DNA of 64,000 nt from Paenibacillus sp. FSL H8-0048 (GTDB lineage: Bacteria; Bacillota; Bacilli; Paenibacillales; Paenibacillaceae): NCBI RefSeq assembly GCF_038002825.1, contig NZ_JBBODF010000001.1:5890001-5954000 (forward strand), in the 5' to 3' direction. Positions 33,605 to 42,304 of the stretch are shown here, one piece after another. The notes below the pieces were generated by a model that was not told where the DNA came from, ran no database searches, and worked only from the letters and a program-made list of their open reading frames with translations. Numbering within the stretch: position 1 is the stretch's first letter; each line of letters opens with the position of its first letter. A program made the position numbers and the translations under genes.

Positions 33605-33742
33605 GGATATGGTTATTTTAGAAATCCTTTAAGTTTTATTGGAAATTCTTCTGAATTTAAGTGTATAAATTCACAAAAGAAACCTGATTTTTTAACAAAA
33701 AATAACACATAGACAGATTCACCTGTTGGAAGGAGCCGGAAC

Positions 33743-34936
33743 ATGAGCAGTATTCCCAAAATCGTTATTCTAGGCGCGGGATATGGAGGGATTTTGACCG
33801 CCCAGCGGCTACAGAAAGCTTTGAACTATAATGAAGCTGATGTAACCCTGGTTAACCGCCATGAATATCACTATTTCACGACCCATCTGCATATGCCTGC
33901 AGCGGGCACGGACAGCATTGAGCATACACGCGTATCTATCTCCAAATTAATCGATGAGTTCAAGATCGATCTCGTCAAATCCTCGGTGCAGGAGATCCGC
34001 ACCCAGCAGAAGAAGGTTATTCTGGAGGATGGAACGCTCTCGTATGATTACCTCGTGATTGCCCTTGGCGGTGAGCCTGAAACGTTCGGGATTCCGGGAC
34101 TCGACAAATATGCGCTGACCATCCGCAGCATTAACTCTGTACGGCTGATCCGGGAGCATATCCAGTACCAGTTCGCCAAATACAAGAATGAGAATAATGC
34201 ACAGGAGCACATCAACTTCGTCATTGGCGGCGCGGGCTTCAGCGGGATTGAATTTGTAGCGGAGCTGGCTGACCGGATTCCTGCGCTATGCAAAGAATTT
34301 GATGTCGATCCAAGCATGGTCAACATCTATAATATAGAAGCTGCGCCTACGGCTCTGCCAGGGTTCGCGCCTGAGCTGGTGGAGCACGCCATGACCGTGC
34401 TCACCAAGAAGGGCGTAACCTTCAAGATGGGCGTAGCGATCAAGGAATGCCTGCCTGGCGGCGTGATTCTGGCCACGGGTGAGGAGATCAAAGCTTCCAC
34501 GATCGTATGGACCGGCGGTATCCGCGGGAACCGTCTGATTGAAGCGGCCGGCTTCGAAGCGATGCGCGGACGGGTGAAGGTAGACGAATATCTGCGGGCT
34601 CCGGGACATGAGAACATCTTCATTATTGGTGACGGCTCCCTCATGATTAATCCGGAAGGACGTCCATACCCGCCGACAGCACAGATTGCTATGCAGCAGG
34701 GAGAATGCTGTGCGCATAATCTCGTAGCGGCCATCCGCAGCCAGCAGCCGAAGAAATTCGCCTTCAGCAACAAGGGGACGGTAGCTTCATTGGGTAAGGG
34801 CCAGGGAATTGCCGTAGTCGGCGAGAAGACATACAAAGGCTGGAAGGCAGCGCAGCTGAAGAAGGTTGTTGATATGCGCTACCTGCTCATTATCGGCGGC
34901 ATTCCGCTCGTCCTCAAAAAAGGAAGATTCCTCTAA
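33743..34936 (+). CDS. Type II NADH:quinone oxidoreductase-like protein (YumB/Ndh family)
   Basis: 397 residues. FAD motif VILGAGYGGILTAQRL, NADH motif FVIGGAGFSGIEFVAEL, and IFIIGDGSLM plus the quinone-site-like PTAQIAMQQGE. NDH-2 enzymes pass electrons from NADH to menaquinone without pumping protons and bind the membrane through the C-terminal amphipathic helices (here ending MRYLLIIGGIPLVLKKG). RBS TTGGAAGGAG precedes the ATG. A small acidic gene follows within two bases. Confidence 0.9.
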   Translation: MSSIPKIVILGAGYGGILTAQRLQKALNYNEADVTLVNRHEYHYFTTHLHMPAAGTDSIEHTRVSISKLIDEFKIDLVKSSVQEIRTQQKKVILEDGTLSYDYLVIALGGEPETFGIPGLDKYALTIRSINSVRLIREHIQYQFAKYKNENNAQEHINFVIGGAGFSGIEFVAELADRIPALCKEFDVDPSMVNIYNIEAAPTALPGFAPELVEHAMTVLTKKGVTFKMGVAIKECLPGGVILATGEEIKASTIVWTGGIRGNRLIEAAGFEAMRGRVKVDEYLRAPGHENIFIIGDGSLMINPEGRPYPPTAQIAMQQGECCAHNLVAAIRSQQPKKFAFSNKGTVASLGKGQGIAVVGEKTYKGWKAAQLKKVVDMRYLLIIGGIPLVLKKGRFL

Positions 34937-34937
34937 G

Positions 34938-35210
34938 ATGCGCCACTGCAGCGTGCAAGTACGCGGACTGCTGACGCGCGAGGAGCTGGACCGCTATAAT
35001 GCTCTGATTGAGGTAGGCACCTATCTGGAGGATCAGACCCGGTACGATCTGGCCTACCCTATCCAGAAGGAGATCGACCTGCTGATCCTCCCGGCGATTG
35101 AGCGCCTGAAGGAGAAGAGCCGCGCCCGCGACCAGGCGACAGCGGAATATCTGGAGAGCCTGCGGGATGAGGATGAAGCGGACGAGGACGATAAAGAACC
35201 TTCGGCATAA
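34938..35210 (+). CDS. Small charged hypothetical protein coupled to NDH-2
   Basis: 90 residues. It begins one base after the NDH-2 stop (TAAGATG) with AAGGAAG upstream. Predicted helical, with an acidic tail (LRDEDEADEDDKEPSA). Not recognised. The tight linkage suggests it is co-translated with, and may serve, the NADH dehydrogenase. Confidence 0.68.
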   Translation: MRHCSVQVRGLLTREELDRYNALIEVGTYLEDQTRYDLAYPIQKEIDLLILPAIERLKEKSRARDQATAEYLESLRDEDEADEDDKEPSA

Positions 35211-35252
35211 GTGATGCGGTATAGTGGAGGTAGAAAAGACGTACAATGCAAA

Positions 35253-35279
35253 GAGAGCCGTGCTTGTAACACGGCTCTC
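35253..35279. terminator. Hairpin downstream of the NDH-2 operon
   Basis: A perfect 10-bp stem (GAGAGCCGTG/CACGGCTCTC) with a 7-base loop; no real T run, so its terminator role is uncertain. Confidence 0.45.
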
Positions 35280-35330
35280 GGGTGTAATAGCCGCTTTTAA
35301 GGGCGGTAGGCTCGAACAAACAGTATACGA

Positions 35331-35374
35331 CAAATAGACCGCATACCTTTGCTAGAGGGGGGGCGGTCTATTTG
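35331..35374. terminator. Hairpin between convergent NDH-2 and HemQ units
   Basis: A perfect 12-bp stem CAAATAGACCGC/GCGGTCTATTTG directly beyond the HemQ stop. Probably ends transcription from the minus strand, though T runs are weak on both sides. Confidence 0.5.
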
Positions 35375-35385
35375 CATGTATACTT

Positions 35386-36144
35386 TTACAGCTTCAGCAT
35401 CTCCTCGAACGATTCCTCGTTCAGCAGGTTGCCGACGTAGAAGGGGCCGAACTCGCCGTAGCGGGCGCTGACTTCGTCGAAGCGCATCTCGTAGACGAGC
35501 TTCTTGAACTGCAGGGCATCCTCGGCGAACAGCGTTACGCCCCATTCCCAGTCATCGAAGCCGACAGAGCCGGTAATGATTTGCTTCACCTTACCTGCAT
35601 AGCTGCGGCCGATCAGGCCGTGCGAATACATCAGCTCCCGGCGCTTCTCCATATCCAGCATGTACCAGTTGTCGGCCAGCTCACGCTTCTTGTTCATCGG
35701 GTAGAAGCAGATATGCTTCATTTGCGGCAGTACAGGCTTCAGCCGGGCAGCCACATGCGGGTTCTGCATAGGGTCGCTGCCGTCTCCGGCGCTTCCTCCT
35801 GCGGCATAGTTGCTGAGCTCAACGATGCTTACGTAGGAGTAGGCCTTCGTTGTATATTGGGCAAAGGCGATTTTGTTAAAAGCGGTCTCCAGCGCATTCA
35901 GCGCCTCCAGACTCTCCCGCAGAAACATCATCACGAAATCAGCCTTCTGGCCCACGATGGAATAGACGGCAGTGCTGCCTTCCTTCGCTTCCTCGACAGG
36001 CCCCCATTCCTGCATGAAGGCATGCAGCTCCTCCAGGGCAACTGCCCGTTCCTCGTCATCTGCTGCCGTCCAGGCTGTCCAGTTCAGCGAGCGGAAGTCA
36101 TGCAGCGCATACCAGCCTTCCAGTGTCAAAGCGGCTTCGTTCAA
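35386..36144 (-). CDS. hemQ: Coproheme decarboxylase HemQ (chlorite-dismutase family)
   Basis: 252 residues from a TTG at 36144, which sits 8 bases after AAGGAG (a GTG at 36153 is too close to it). HemQ/ChdC converts coproheme to heme b with peroxide in the Gram-positive heme pathway. Visible are the tyrosine-containing region KAYSYVSIVELSNY, the MKHICFYPMNKKRE segment, the heme-ligand histidine in ELMYSHGLIGRSYAG, and the family C-terminus FDDWEWGVTLFAEDALQFKKLVYEMRFDE. Length is as usual. Heme supply fits ctaA at 2127. Confidence 0.93.
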   Translation of the reverse strand: MNEAALTLEGWYALHDFRSLNWTAWTAADDEERAVALEELHAFMQEWGPVEEAKEGSTAVYSIVGQKADFVMMFLRESLEALNALETAFNKIAFAQYTTKAYSYVSIVELSNYAAGGSAGDGSDPMQNPHVAARLKPVLPQMKHICFYPMNKKRELADNWYMLDMEKRRELMYSHGLIGRSYAGKVKQIITGSVGFDDWEWGVTLFAEDALQFKKLVYEMRFDEVSARYGEFGPFYVGNLLNEESFEEMLKL

Positions 36145-36412
36145 GCTGTTCACTCCTTATCAATTATCGGTGGAATATCCTCGCGTAAAATCTTCTTTGT
36201 CCGCATACCTTAAATATGTATGAACATAGGTCGGGTGCTATTTGCATTGTAGCGCAGCGGGCGGCAGAGAGCAAACGCCGGGGCCCCCTTTCACGCTTAT
36301 TCCGGTATTTAGCGCGATAATGTTCATTGCTTCGCTACATTTTTTCTAGTAAACTTACTATTATATAAGCTTGAGTGTGCGGTTCTTTATAGAGAGAGGG
36401 GATGGCGGTACG

Positions 36413-36709
36413 ATGGGATTTATTCCGGTGTTTGTTCTGGCCGTTTTATTCTTTGTGATGATGTTCGGCATTGGCTTCATTCTTAACATGCTGATGAAGA
36501 CTACCTGGTTCCCTGCCTATCTGTTCGTCATTGTTATTCTTCCGGTGGTGGTCTATTCCATCTGGGACCGGAGCGCGATGTCCCTATGGGAGCACCTCTC
36601 TACCTTCCACATCGTGGATTATCTTACCGGGATCGCCGGTCTTGCCGGAGCGGTGCTGAGCGGCTGGACGATTCAGAAGCTGAGGCTGGGCGGATACAAA
36701 ATGTTCTAA
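36413..36709 (+). CDS. YuiB-family membrane protein
   Basis: 98 residues and three hydrophobic segments. The ATG at 36413 (AGAGGGGATGG upstream) gives MGFIPVFVLAVLFFVMMFGI. The overall pattern (helix, PAYLFVIVILPVVVYSIW, short loop, final helix) resembles the Bacilli YuiB family, whose gene sits near yumB in B. subtilis. Function unknown. Confidence 0.72.
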   Translation: MGFIPVFVLAVLFFVMMFGIGFILNMLMKTTWFPAYLFVIVILPVVVYSIWDRSAMSLWEHLSTFHIVDYLTGIAGLAGAVLSGWTIQKLRLGGYKMF

Positions 36710-36737
36710 GCGCTGCCTGAAGGGCGCTACAACAAGT

Positions 36738-36778
36738 AACGGCTAATCTCCTGTAAAGGGGGGAGCCGTTTTTTTGCT
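36738..36778 (+). terminator. Terminator after the YuiB-like gene
   Basis: AACGGCT...CTCC with GGGGGAGCCGTT and seven T. Confidence 0.75.
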
Positions 36779-36898
36779 TTTTCCGCCAGAAGTGCCAAGG
36801 ATTCATCTTTATTTTACATTTCCGGCCGGGTGTTTTGTGATAGAATAGAAATCTATATGAATTCGTATATCGTATAGAAGAGGGGGAGGTATCCGCAG

Positions 36899-38449
36899 AT
36901 GCGTATGAGCAACCTGCATCATTTCACTGAACATCATCGGTACTGCGTGTCCCGCGAATTCGGTCTAAGCCAGCTGGACGGACGGATGCTGGGCTCTGTT
37001 TATCAGCCAATGGTAGGCGCGTTCGCCATCAGCCTGTACAGATTGCTGTTCGAGCATATTCCGGCTGAATCTATCGGTTATTCCGGTGTGGAGCAGCAGC
37101 GCAGGCTCTTTATGACCCTGGGCGTTGAACCTAACGAGAAGGGCCGTAAATATATGGTAGACCAGGCTTCCCGGCTGGAAGCGGTGGGCCTGCTGCAGAC
37201 CTGCCGGCTGTATGCCGCGGAGAACGATGATTATATGTACGAGTACGAGCTAATGCCGCCGCTGTCGCCGGCTGATTTTTTTGCAACCCAGCATCTGACG
37301 CTGCTGCTCCGGGATAAGATCGGCAAGTTCGCTGTGCTGTCGCTGCGCGAGCAGTTCTGGCACCGGGAACCCGAGGAATGGAGCGGGCGGTCGATGGGAA
37401 AAGAGAATATTTCACTGCCCTTTTATGATATTTTTGAGCTGAATACCCATGTGATCGACTATGAGCTGGAGCAGGCCCTGGCCGAGGTAGCCTCCGTGCG
37501 TCAGCCTGGCACCACCCAAGACGCTGAGCCGAATATAGCCTACAGCGATATTATTCTGCGCTTCCCGCGTGAATCGGTGAACCGTGCGCATGTCGAGAAG
37601 CTGCGCTTTGACCATAATCAGATGGGCGTCATTAATTATGTGGCCCGCAAATACGAGCTTGGCCCGCAGGATGTATGCCGCCTGCTGGATGAGGATGATG
37701 TCTTCACGCCGGACGGAGAGGTGATTCTGGATACGCTGCAATACAAGGCGAGCCAGCATTTCCGTCAGGATATGAAGCGCCAGGAGAAAAGAGAGATTGC
37801 CGCCGCCAAGGTGGTGTCGTTGCGCTCCGCCGCTGAGGAAGAGAATGATCCCACCGCAGTGCCGGTGGAGCAGGCTGTCGAAATGGAGTTCTATGTAGAA
37901 GTGCCTCCGCAATTTCTGTCCAAATGCGACATTCACCAATATAATATGATGCTGCGCAACGAGCCTTATACACGGTTGTTGCAGACGTTCTTCCCCGGGG
38001 CGGTTCCGGGCCAGCTGATGGATATCTTCGAGAAGATTGATTTGAACTATAAGCTCAGCGGCGAAGTGATCAATGTGCTGATCCATTATCTGATGACGAT
38101 GGTGGCTTCCGGCGGCGATCAGCGGATGAACCGCAACTTCGTGGAGGCGATTGCCTCCAATATGCTGGTGAAGCAGGTGAATACTTACGAGAAGGCCGTG
38201 CGCTATATCCGCGACCAGTCCAAGGTGAAGGGCAAGGGGGCGGCCTCCGCCTCCTCCGGCACAGGCACTGCTGGAACACGCCAGCGTTCCTATACGAAGA
38301 GCGGCGGGCGGTCCGGCAAGCAGGAGATTCCGATTGTGCTTGATGACGGCAGTGCCGGAACCGTATCGGAAGAGGAATTCGCGGCGATGATGAAGAAAGC
38401 GGCCGAGATCAAGGCCAGCAAGAAAAAAGGCGTTCTGAGGACGCCCTGA
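36899..38449 (+). CDS. dnaB: Replication initiation / helicase-loading protein DnaB (Bacilli type)
   Basis: 516 residues. Not the replicative helicase but the membrane-associated co-loader. N-terminal winged-helix part (SQLDGRMLGSVYQPMVGAFAISLYRLLF) and DnaB/DnaD C-terminal domain (LSGEVINVLIHYLM, MNRNFVEAIASNMLVKQVNTYEKAVRYIRDQ, the YxxxIxxxW-like region), then a basic low-complexity tail. It works with DnaD and DnaI to load the helicase at oriC and at restart sites. GGGGGAGG precedes the ATG. dnaI follows after 18 bases, the conserved Bacilli order. Confidence 0.92.
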   Translation: MRMSNLHHFTEHHRYCVSREFGLSQLDGRMLGSVYQPMVGAFAISLYRLLFEHIPAESIGYSGVEQQRRLFMTLGVEPNEKGRKYMVDQASRLEAVGLLQTCRLYAAENDDYMYEYELMPPLSPADFFATQHLTLLLRDKIGKFAVLSLREQFWHREPEEWSGRSMGKENISLPFYDIFELNTHVIDYELEQALAEVASVRQPGTTQDAEPNIAYSDIILRFPRESVNRAHVEKLRFDHNQMGVINYVARKYELGPQDVCRLLDEDDVFTPDGEVILDTLQYKASQHFRQDMKRQEKREIAAAKVVSLRSAAEEENDPTAVPVEQAVEMEFYVEVPPQFLSKCDIHQYNMMLRNEPYTRLLQTFFPGAVPGQLMDIFEKIDLNYKLSGEVINVLIHYLMTMVASGGDQRMNRNFVEAIASNMLVKQVNTYEKAVRYIRDQSKVKGKGAASASSGTGTAGTRQRSYTKSGGRSGKQEIPIVLDDGSAGTVSEEEFAAMMKKAAEIKASKKKGVLRTP

Positions 38450-38467
38450 AGAAAGTGAGGTGCAGCG

Positions 38468-39427
38468 ATGGAGTCCATGGGCGAAGTGCTGCGTTCGATG
38501 AACAACCCTGCTCTGCGCCAGCGCTCCCGTGACCTGGAGCAGACCCTGCTGAACCATCCCCTGGTCAAGGAGCTTCAGGCGGAGCATCCCGAGCTGGACG
38601 AGTCCCGGCTGCGGCTGCACTTGAGCCGTCTGTACCAGTATGTCGAGGAGGACCGGCACTGTAAGAACTGCCCCGGCCTGGCGAATTGCCCGAATGATTT
38701 CCAGGGGCATTACAGCAAGCTGTCGGTGGAGACGGTGAACGGTGTAACGGATTTGTATGAACGCAAGACGCCGTGCAAGCTGAAGATTGCACAGGATAAT
38801 CAGGATAATGTCCGCAAGCGGATCCGCAGCTTCTATGTGGATGAACGGGTGCTGAACGGCGGATATGATGAGATGGATATTATGGGCAAGGACCCCCGGC
38901 GGGCCTCAGCCGTGAACAAGATATTTGACTATATAGCAGCTGTGCGGGCAGAGGGCCTGACTTCGCGGGGCATTTATCTGCAGGGCAGCTTCGGCACCGG
39001 CAAAACCTTCCTGATGTGCTATCTGCTCCATGAGCTGGCGATCTCGGGCTACAGCGGCGTGATTGTCTACATGCCGGATTTCATCGAGGAACTGAAGCTG
39101 ATCATGATGGACAACCAGAAGCTGAAGGAAATGGTCGATACGATGAAGAACTGTGATCTGCTCATCTTCGATGACATCGGAGCGGAGAATCTCAATCCCT
39201 GGGCGCGTGACCATGTACTCGGAGCGATCCTGAACTACCGGATGAACCGCAAGCCGACCTTCTACACCTCGAATTATCCGCTGGACGGGCTGGAGAAGCA
39301 TCTCAGCATCACCAGCAAGGACGGGGAAGAGGTCTACAAGGGCCAGCGGCTGATGGACCGGATCGCCCCGTTCGTTGAGGTGATTCCGCTGCATGGAGAG
39401 AACCAGCGGGGCAAGGCCAGAGGCTGA
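38468..39427 (+). CDS. dnaI: Primosomal helicase loader DnaI
   Basis: 319 residues. An N-terminal domain with a Cys/His cluster (EDRHCKNCPGLANCPNDF) that binds zinc and helicase in B. subtilis DnaI. The C-terminal AAA+ ATPase has Walker A GSFGTGKT, Walker B LLIFDDIGAE, sensor TFYTSNYPL and the final arginine region QRLMDRIAPF. Co-transcribed with dnaB; strong terminator follows. Confidence 0.94.
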   Translation: MESMGEVLRSMNNPALRQRSRDLEQTLLNHPLVKELQAEHPELDESRLRLHLSRLYQYVEEDRHCKNCPGLANCPNDFQGHYSKLSVETVNGVTDLYERKTPCKLKIAQDNQDNVRKRIRSFYVDERVLNGGYDEMDIMGKDPRRASAVNKIFDYIAAVRAEGLTSRGIYLQGSFGTGKTFLMCYLLHELAISGYSGVIVYMPDFIEELKLIMMDNQKLKEMVDTMKNCDLLIFDDIGAENLNPWARDHVLGAILNYRMNRKPTFYTSNYPLDGLEKHLSITSKDGEEVYKGQRLMDRIAPFVEVIPLHGENQRGKARG

Positions 39428-39443
39428 GTTTTTAATAATATAA

Positions 39444-39480
39444 AAAAGGGACCCTGCATCTGAGCGGGGTCCCTTTTTTG
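39444..39480 (+). terminator. Terminator of dnaB-dnaI
   Basis: AAAAAAGGGACCC ... GGGGTCCCTTTTTT hairpin; A and T runs on both sides make it potentially bidirectional. Confidence 0.9.
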
Positions 39481-39546
39481 CAGATTTATATGTTTTACGC
39501 TATAAATTATCCTTCTATTTCTCGCTGAAACGTTCCCGTCTCTTTA

Positions 39547-39567
39547 AAAAAACGGCAATGCCGTTTC
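39547..39567 (-). terminator. Terminator of the GH43 gene
   Basis: On the minus strand, AAACGGCATTGCCGTTT followed by TTTT, 18 bases past the stop. Confidence 0.7.
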
Positions 39568-39584
39568 CACTGGTATGCTTAGAT

Positions 39585-40958
39585 TCAGCTGGCGCTGAAT
39601 TTCCACCAATTGATATTGAACAGGTATCCGCTGCCGCCCGTGAATTTCAGGTAGAGGTCATGAGTGCCGCTTGCTCCGCTGACTGTGCAGGTCTTGGTTA
39701 CCCAGCTCTGCCAGCCTCCGGTATTCTGAACCGCACAGGTGCCGACCAGGGTTCCGGTTGGACTGTCCAGCCGCAGTTCGATAGTACCGCCGCTGCCTGC
39801 TGACGCTACCCGGGCCTCGAAGCCGGAAGCTCCGGCGCCGAAGTTCACATTTTTGATTTTGAGATAATCGCCATGATCGATGAAGCCGACATTTATTCCC
39901 CCGTCCGTATCCGAGGTGGTCTCGGTCTCTACCCCGGCTGCCCATGCGCTGGTCTCGGCTTGTGTTCTGACATAGGGGTTAAGAGTGGCGATGGGCTGCG
40001 GCCCGGCGGTTGTCATGTTGATGACCGGGAAGCTTCCGTCCGCGTTGTAGGTGAATTGCTCGACCCCCACTGACCGGGTGAAGCCGCCCCCTCCAGGCAA
40101 GGCCCCATTATGATAAAAGAAATAGGAGCGCCCTTTGAAGTCGATGATGCCGGGATGATTCGTGAAGCTGCCGCCCTGGGTGGGCATAATGATCCCTCTG
40201 TACTTCCACGGTCCGGTCGGTGAAGAGCTGGTGGAATAAGCGATATTCTCAGGAATGCCGCTTGCGGCGTAGACCATGTAGTATAAGCTGCCGCGCTTGT
40301 AGAACCAGGGCCCTTCTTCGTAGAGGGTTGGTCTGTCAGCATTGCCGTTTCGCACCCCGAAGCTGTCTGTGGTCATGGGCACCTGCACAATACCTGTGCT
40401 CTGGTTGTAGGAGATCATATCCGGGTTCAGCTTCACATATTTCAGTGTAGGGTTCCCCCAGTAGAGATAAGCCTGGCCGTCACTGTCCACATATACCGTT
40501 GGATCAATGTCGCCCCAGCTGCTGGAGACGAGCGGCCCTCCGATAGCGTCCACGAACGGGCCGGTTGGGCTGCTGGAGACGGCTACGCCGATGGCGGGCC
40601 GTCCGAGCGAAGTGCTTTTGGCGGTGACATAAAAGTAGAACTTGCCGTTGCGCTCAATAACCTGGCTGGCCCAAGCTTCTCCGCTCGACCAGCTGAACGC
40701 CTTGTAGGATAGCGGTGACCCGTGATCTGTCCAGTTCGCCATGTCCTTGGAAGAGTAGACCCTCCAATCATTCATCGTATAGTAGGTCGAGTTGTCTTCG
40801 TCATGTCCGGTGTACAGGTAGACCGTATCATTGTATACCAGCGGGGCCGGGTCTGCCGTGTAGATGGTCTGTACAACAGGGTTGTCAGCGAACGATACCG
40901 GGGAATACAGCGCCGATGCCAACAAGCCTGCAGCAGCAAGGCTGACAAGCTTTTTCAT
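39585..40958 (-). CDS. Secreted GH43 glycosidase with CBM6 (arabinoxylan arabinofuranohydrolase-like)
   Basis: 457 residues from the ATG at 40958, which has TTGGAGGAGG upstream. Signal peptide (1-24). Five-bladed beta-propeller GH43 domain (about 28-330) with catalytic Asp in YTADPAPLVY, the middle Asp in GDIDPTVYVDSDG, and catalytic Glu in LYEEGPWFYKRG. CBM6 (about 335-457) has the calcium/sugar-site pattern DGGINVGFIDHGDYLKI. It most resembles XynD-type enzymes that remove arabinose from arabinoxylan, though beta-xylosidase activity is possible. A candidate CcpA site lies in the leader. Confidence 0.9.
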   Translation of the reverse strand: MKKLVSLAAAGLLASALYSPVSFADNPVVQTIYTADPAPLVYNDTVYLYTGHDEDNSTYYTMNDWRVYSSKDMANWTDHGSPLSYKAFSWSSGEAWASQVIERNGKFYFYVTAKSTSLGRPAIGVAVSSSPTGPFVDAIGGPLVSSSWGDIDPTVYVDSDGQAYLYWGNPTLKYVKLNPDMISYNQSTGIVQVPMTTDSFGVRNGNADRPTLYEEGPWFYKRGSLYYMVYAASGIPENIAYSTSSSPTGPWKYRGIIMPTQGGSFTNHPGIIDFKGRSYFFYHNGALPGGGGFTRSVGVEQFTYNADGSFPVINMTTAGPQPIATLNPYVRTQAETSAWAAGVETETTSDTDGGINVGFIDHGDYLKIKNVNFGAGASGFEARVASAGSGGTIELRLDSPTGTLVGTCAVQNTGGWQSWVTKTCTVSGASGTHDLYLKFTGGSGYLFNINWWKFSAS

Positions 40959-40983
40959 TCTTTTTTCCTCCTCCAAATAGGTA

Positions 40984-40997
40984 TAAGAGCGCTTTCG
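40984..40997 (-). promoter_or_regulatory. Candidate CcpA (cre) site upstream of GH43
   Basis: CGAAAGCGCTCTTA on the minus strand matches 11 of 14 positions of the ideal TGAAAGCGCTTTCA and lies about 25 bases before the start codon, where it could block transcription when glucose is present. Sugar-enzyme context supports it; the match is imperfect. Confidence 0.42.
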
Positions 40998-41105
40998 CAT
41001 ACAGAGTAACACGGCTCCTGTGAAACAAAAATGTGTTTTCTTTTTATTAAATTGTAAATTTATGTTATTATTAATGATTCGTGATAAAACGCAACCTGAA
41101 CGCAA

Positions 41106-41152
41106 AAAAATCCGGCATCCTGCCCTGACGCGGGCGAAGAATACCGGACACT
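41106..41152 (-). terminator. Terminator of the YqzM-like gene
   Basis: On the minus strand TCCGGTATTCTTCGCCC pairs with GGGCAGGATGCCGGA, then seven T. Confidence 0.8.
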
Positions 41153-41164
41153 GCGCTTAAGCAG

Positions 41165-41326
41165 CTATTCGGACAAATACTTGATGATTACCATTCCGAA
41201 GAAGACCACGGTCATGAAGCCGGTCATTCCGAAGAAACCGACCATAAGATCACCGAGATCGTTGCGGGGCTCCTCATTAATATGCTCCCGCGGGTCACGG
41301 ACCTGTGCGTTGACATTGACGTCCAT
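41165..41326 (-). CDS. YqzM-like small membrane protein
   Basis: 53 residues, too short for most gene finders. The minus-strand ATG at 41326 has AAGGAGGAAG upstream. Hydrophilic N-terminus with DPREHINEEPRNDLGDL and one helix VGFFGMTGFMTVVFFGMVII. The RND...VGF...(helix)..IKYL pattern resembles the Bacilli YqzM family; function unknown. It has its own terminator. Confidence 0.7.
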   Translation of the reverse strand: MDVNVNAQVRDPREHINEEPRNDLGDLMVGFFGMTGFMTVVFFGMVIIKYLSE

Positions 41327-41466
41327 TCGCTTCTTCCTCCTTGCTGTTGCATGACTGCGTGAAGTGGGTTACAGTTATACATGTGAGAGAAGTCATTGAC
41401 AATTAATGCGCTTTCTTCAAGTATACGAAGATGCAGGGAAGATGTAAAGATAATAAGGGTGATTTA

Positions 41467-41589
41467 ATGATACATATAAGACCTATGGAACCGCAGGAGG
41501 CGGCCGTCCGGTTATATGACAGACTCGGGTTTCAGTTTCACGGAATTTCTGGAACCTCCTGGACGATGAAGCTGGATATTACAAATTAA
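41467..41589 (+). pseudogene. Internally deleted GNAT acetyltransferase remnant
   Basis: A 40-codon frame: the N-terminus MIHIRPMEPQEA is joined directly to AVRLYDRLGFQFHG...MKLDI. These are, respectively, the first strand and the last helix/strand of a GNAT fold, so roughly 100 central residues have been deleted in frame. AAGGGTGA still precedes the ATG. Probably non-functional. Confidence 0.6.
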
Positions 41590-41663
41590 TTTTATACAAT
41601 ATAATTTTTTAAAATATATAACAAATGCATTGTATTTATGTTATACTGAGGATGTGTCGGTAA

Positions 41664-41682
41664 ATGATAATCTGGTTATCAT
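41664..41682. promoter_or_regulatory. 7-bp-arm inverted repeat upstream of trxA
   Basis: ATGATAA-TCTGG-TTATCAT. Its arms resemble Fur-superfamily half-sites, but the 5-base centre is wider than a normal 7-1-7 box. Possible operator; otherwise the 41590-41809 gap shows only AT-rich promoter-like sequence. Confidence 0.35.
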
Positions 41683-41809
41683 ATTACATGAAGCATTTTA
41701 TCCCGCTATGATTTCGGAGTAAATTCTGCGGACTTGGCTCAGGCTATAGAAGCGGAGGTTATTTCGTACAGCTTAGGCTCACAAAACTTATCTAAGGAGG
41801 AACAATATC

Positions 41810-42127
41810 ATGGCTATCGTGAACGTGTCTGACCAATCCTTCGTGAATGAAGTGGAAGGTCAAGGTACTGTAGTAGTAGATTTCTGGGCACCTTGGTGCG
41901 GCCCTTGCAAAATGCTTGCCCCTATTCTCGAGGAATTGTCTACCGAGCTGGGTGACGATGTGAAGATCGCTAAATTGAACGTGGATGAGAATCCTGAGAC
42001 AGCTTCCCGTTTTGGAGTAATGAGTATTCCCACTCTGATCTTCTTCAAAGACGGCCAGCCTGTGGACAAAGTCGTAGGACTGAACTCCAAGGATTCCCTT
42101 AAGAATATCGTAGCTAAGCACCAATAA
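41810..42127 (+). CDS. trxA: Thioredoxin
   Basis: 105 residues, the housekeeping cytoplasmic thioredoxin: WAPWCGPCKM active site (Cys30, Cys33) and cis-Pro in MSIPTLIFF. The ATG at 41810 has AAGGAGGAAC upstream. It reduces disulfides in ribonucleotide reductase, peroxiredoxins and other proteins. Monocistronic. Confidence 0.97.
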   Translation: MAIVNVSDQSFVNEVEGQGTVVVDFWAPWCGPCKMLAPILEELSTELGDDVKIAKLNVDENPETASRFGVMSIPTLIFFKDGQPVDKVVGLNSKDSLKNIVAKHQ

Positions 42128-42168
42128 TTGATATAACCTGCTGTAACCGGGGCCTTACGGCCCCTTCA

Positions 42169-42204
42169 GACAAAGCGCCTTCGGTACTCCGGGGGCGCTT
42201 TGTC
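42169..42204 (+). terminator. Hairpin after trxA
   Basis: An 11-bp perfect stem GACAAAGCGCC/GGCGCTTTGTC with a 14-base loop; no T run, so a processing or weak terminator element. Confidence 0.42.
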
Positions 42205-42304
42205 TGTCGATAGAAACGGGTGTTCTATATTAAGGCTTGAATGTGTAGTACATTCTATTCTAAACTTACCTTATAACCGTGTAGTAACAGGTGGGGGAGA
42301 ACTT

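Noticed and set aside
37412..38710. Long minus-strand open frame opposite dnaB
   Set aside because: A shadow of the GC-rich dnaB/dnaI coding sequence: low-complexity Leu/His-rich translation and no ribosome binding site.
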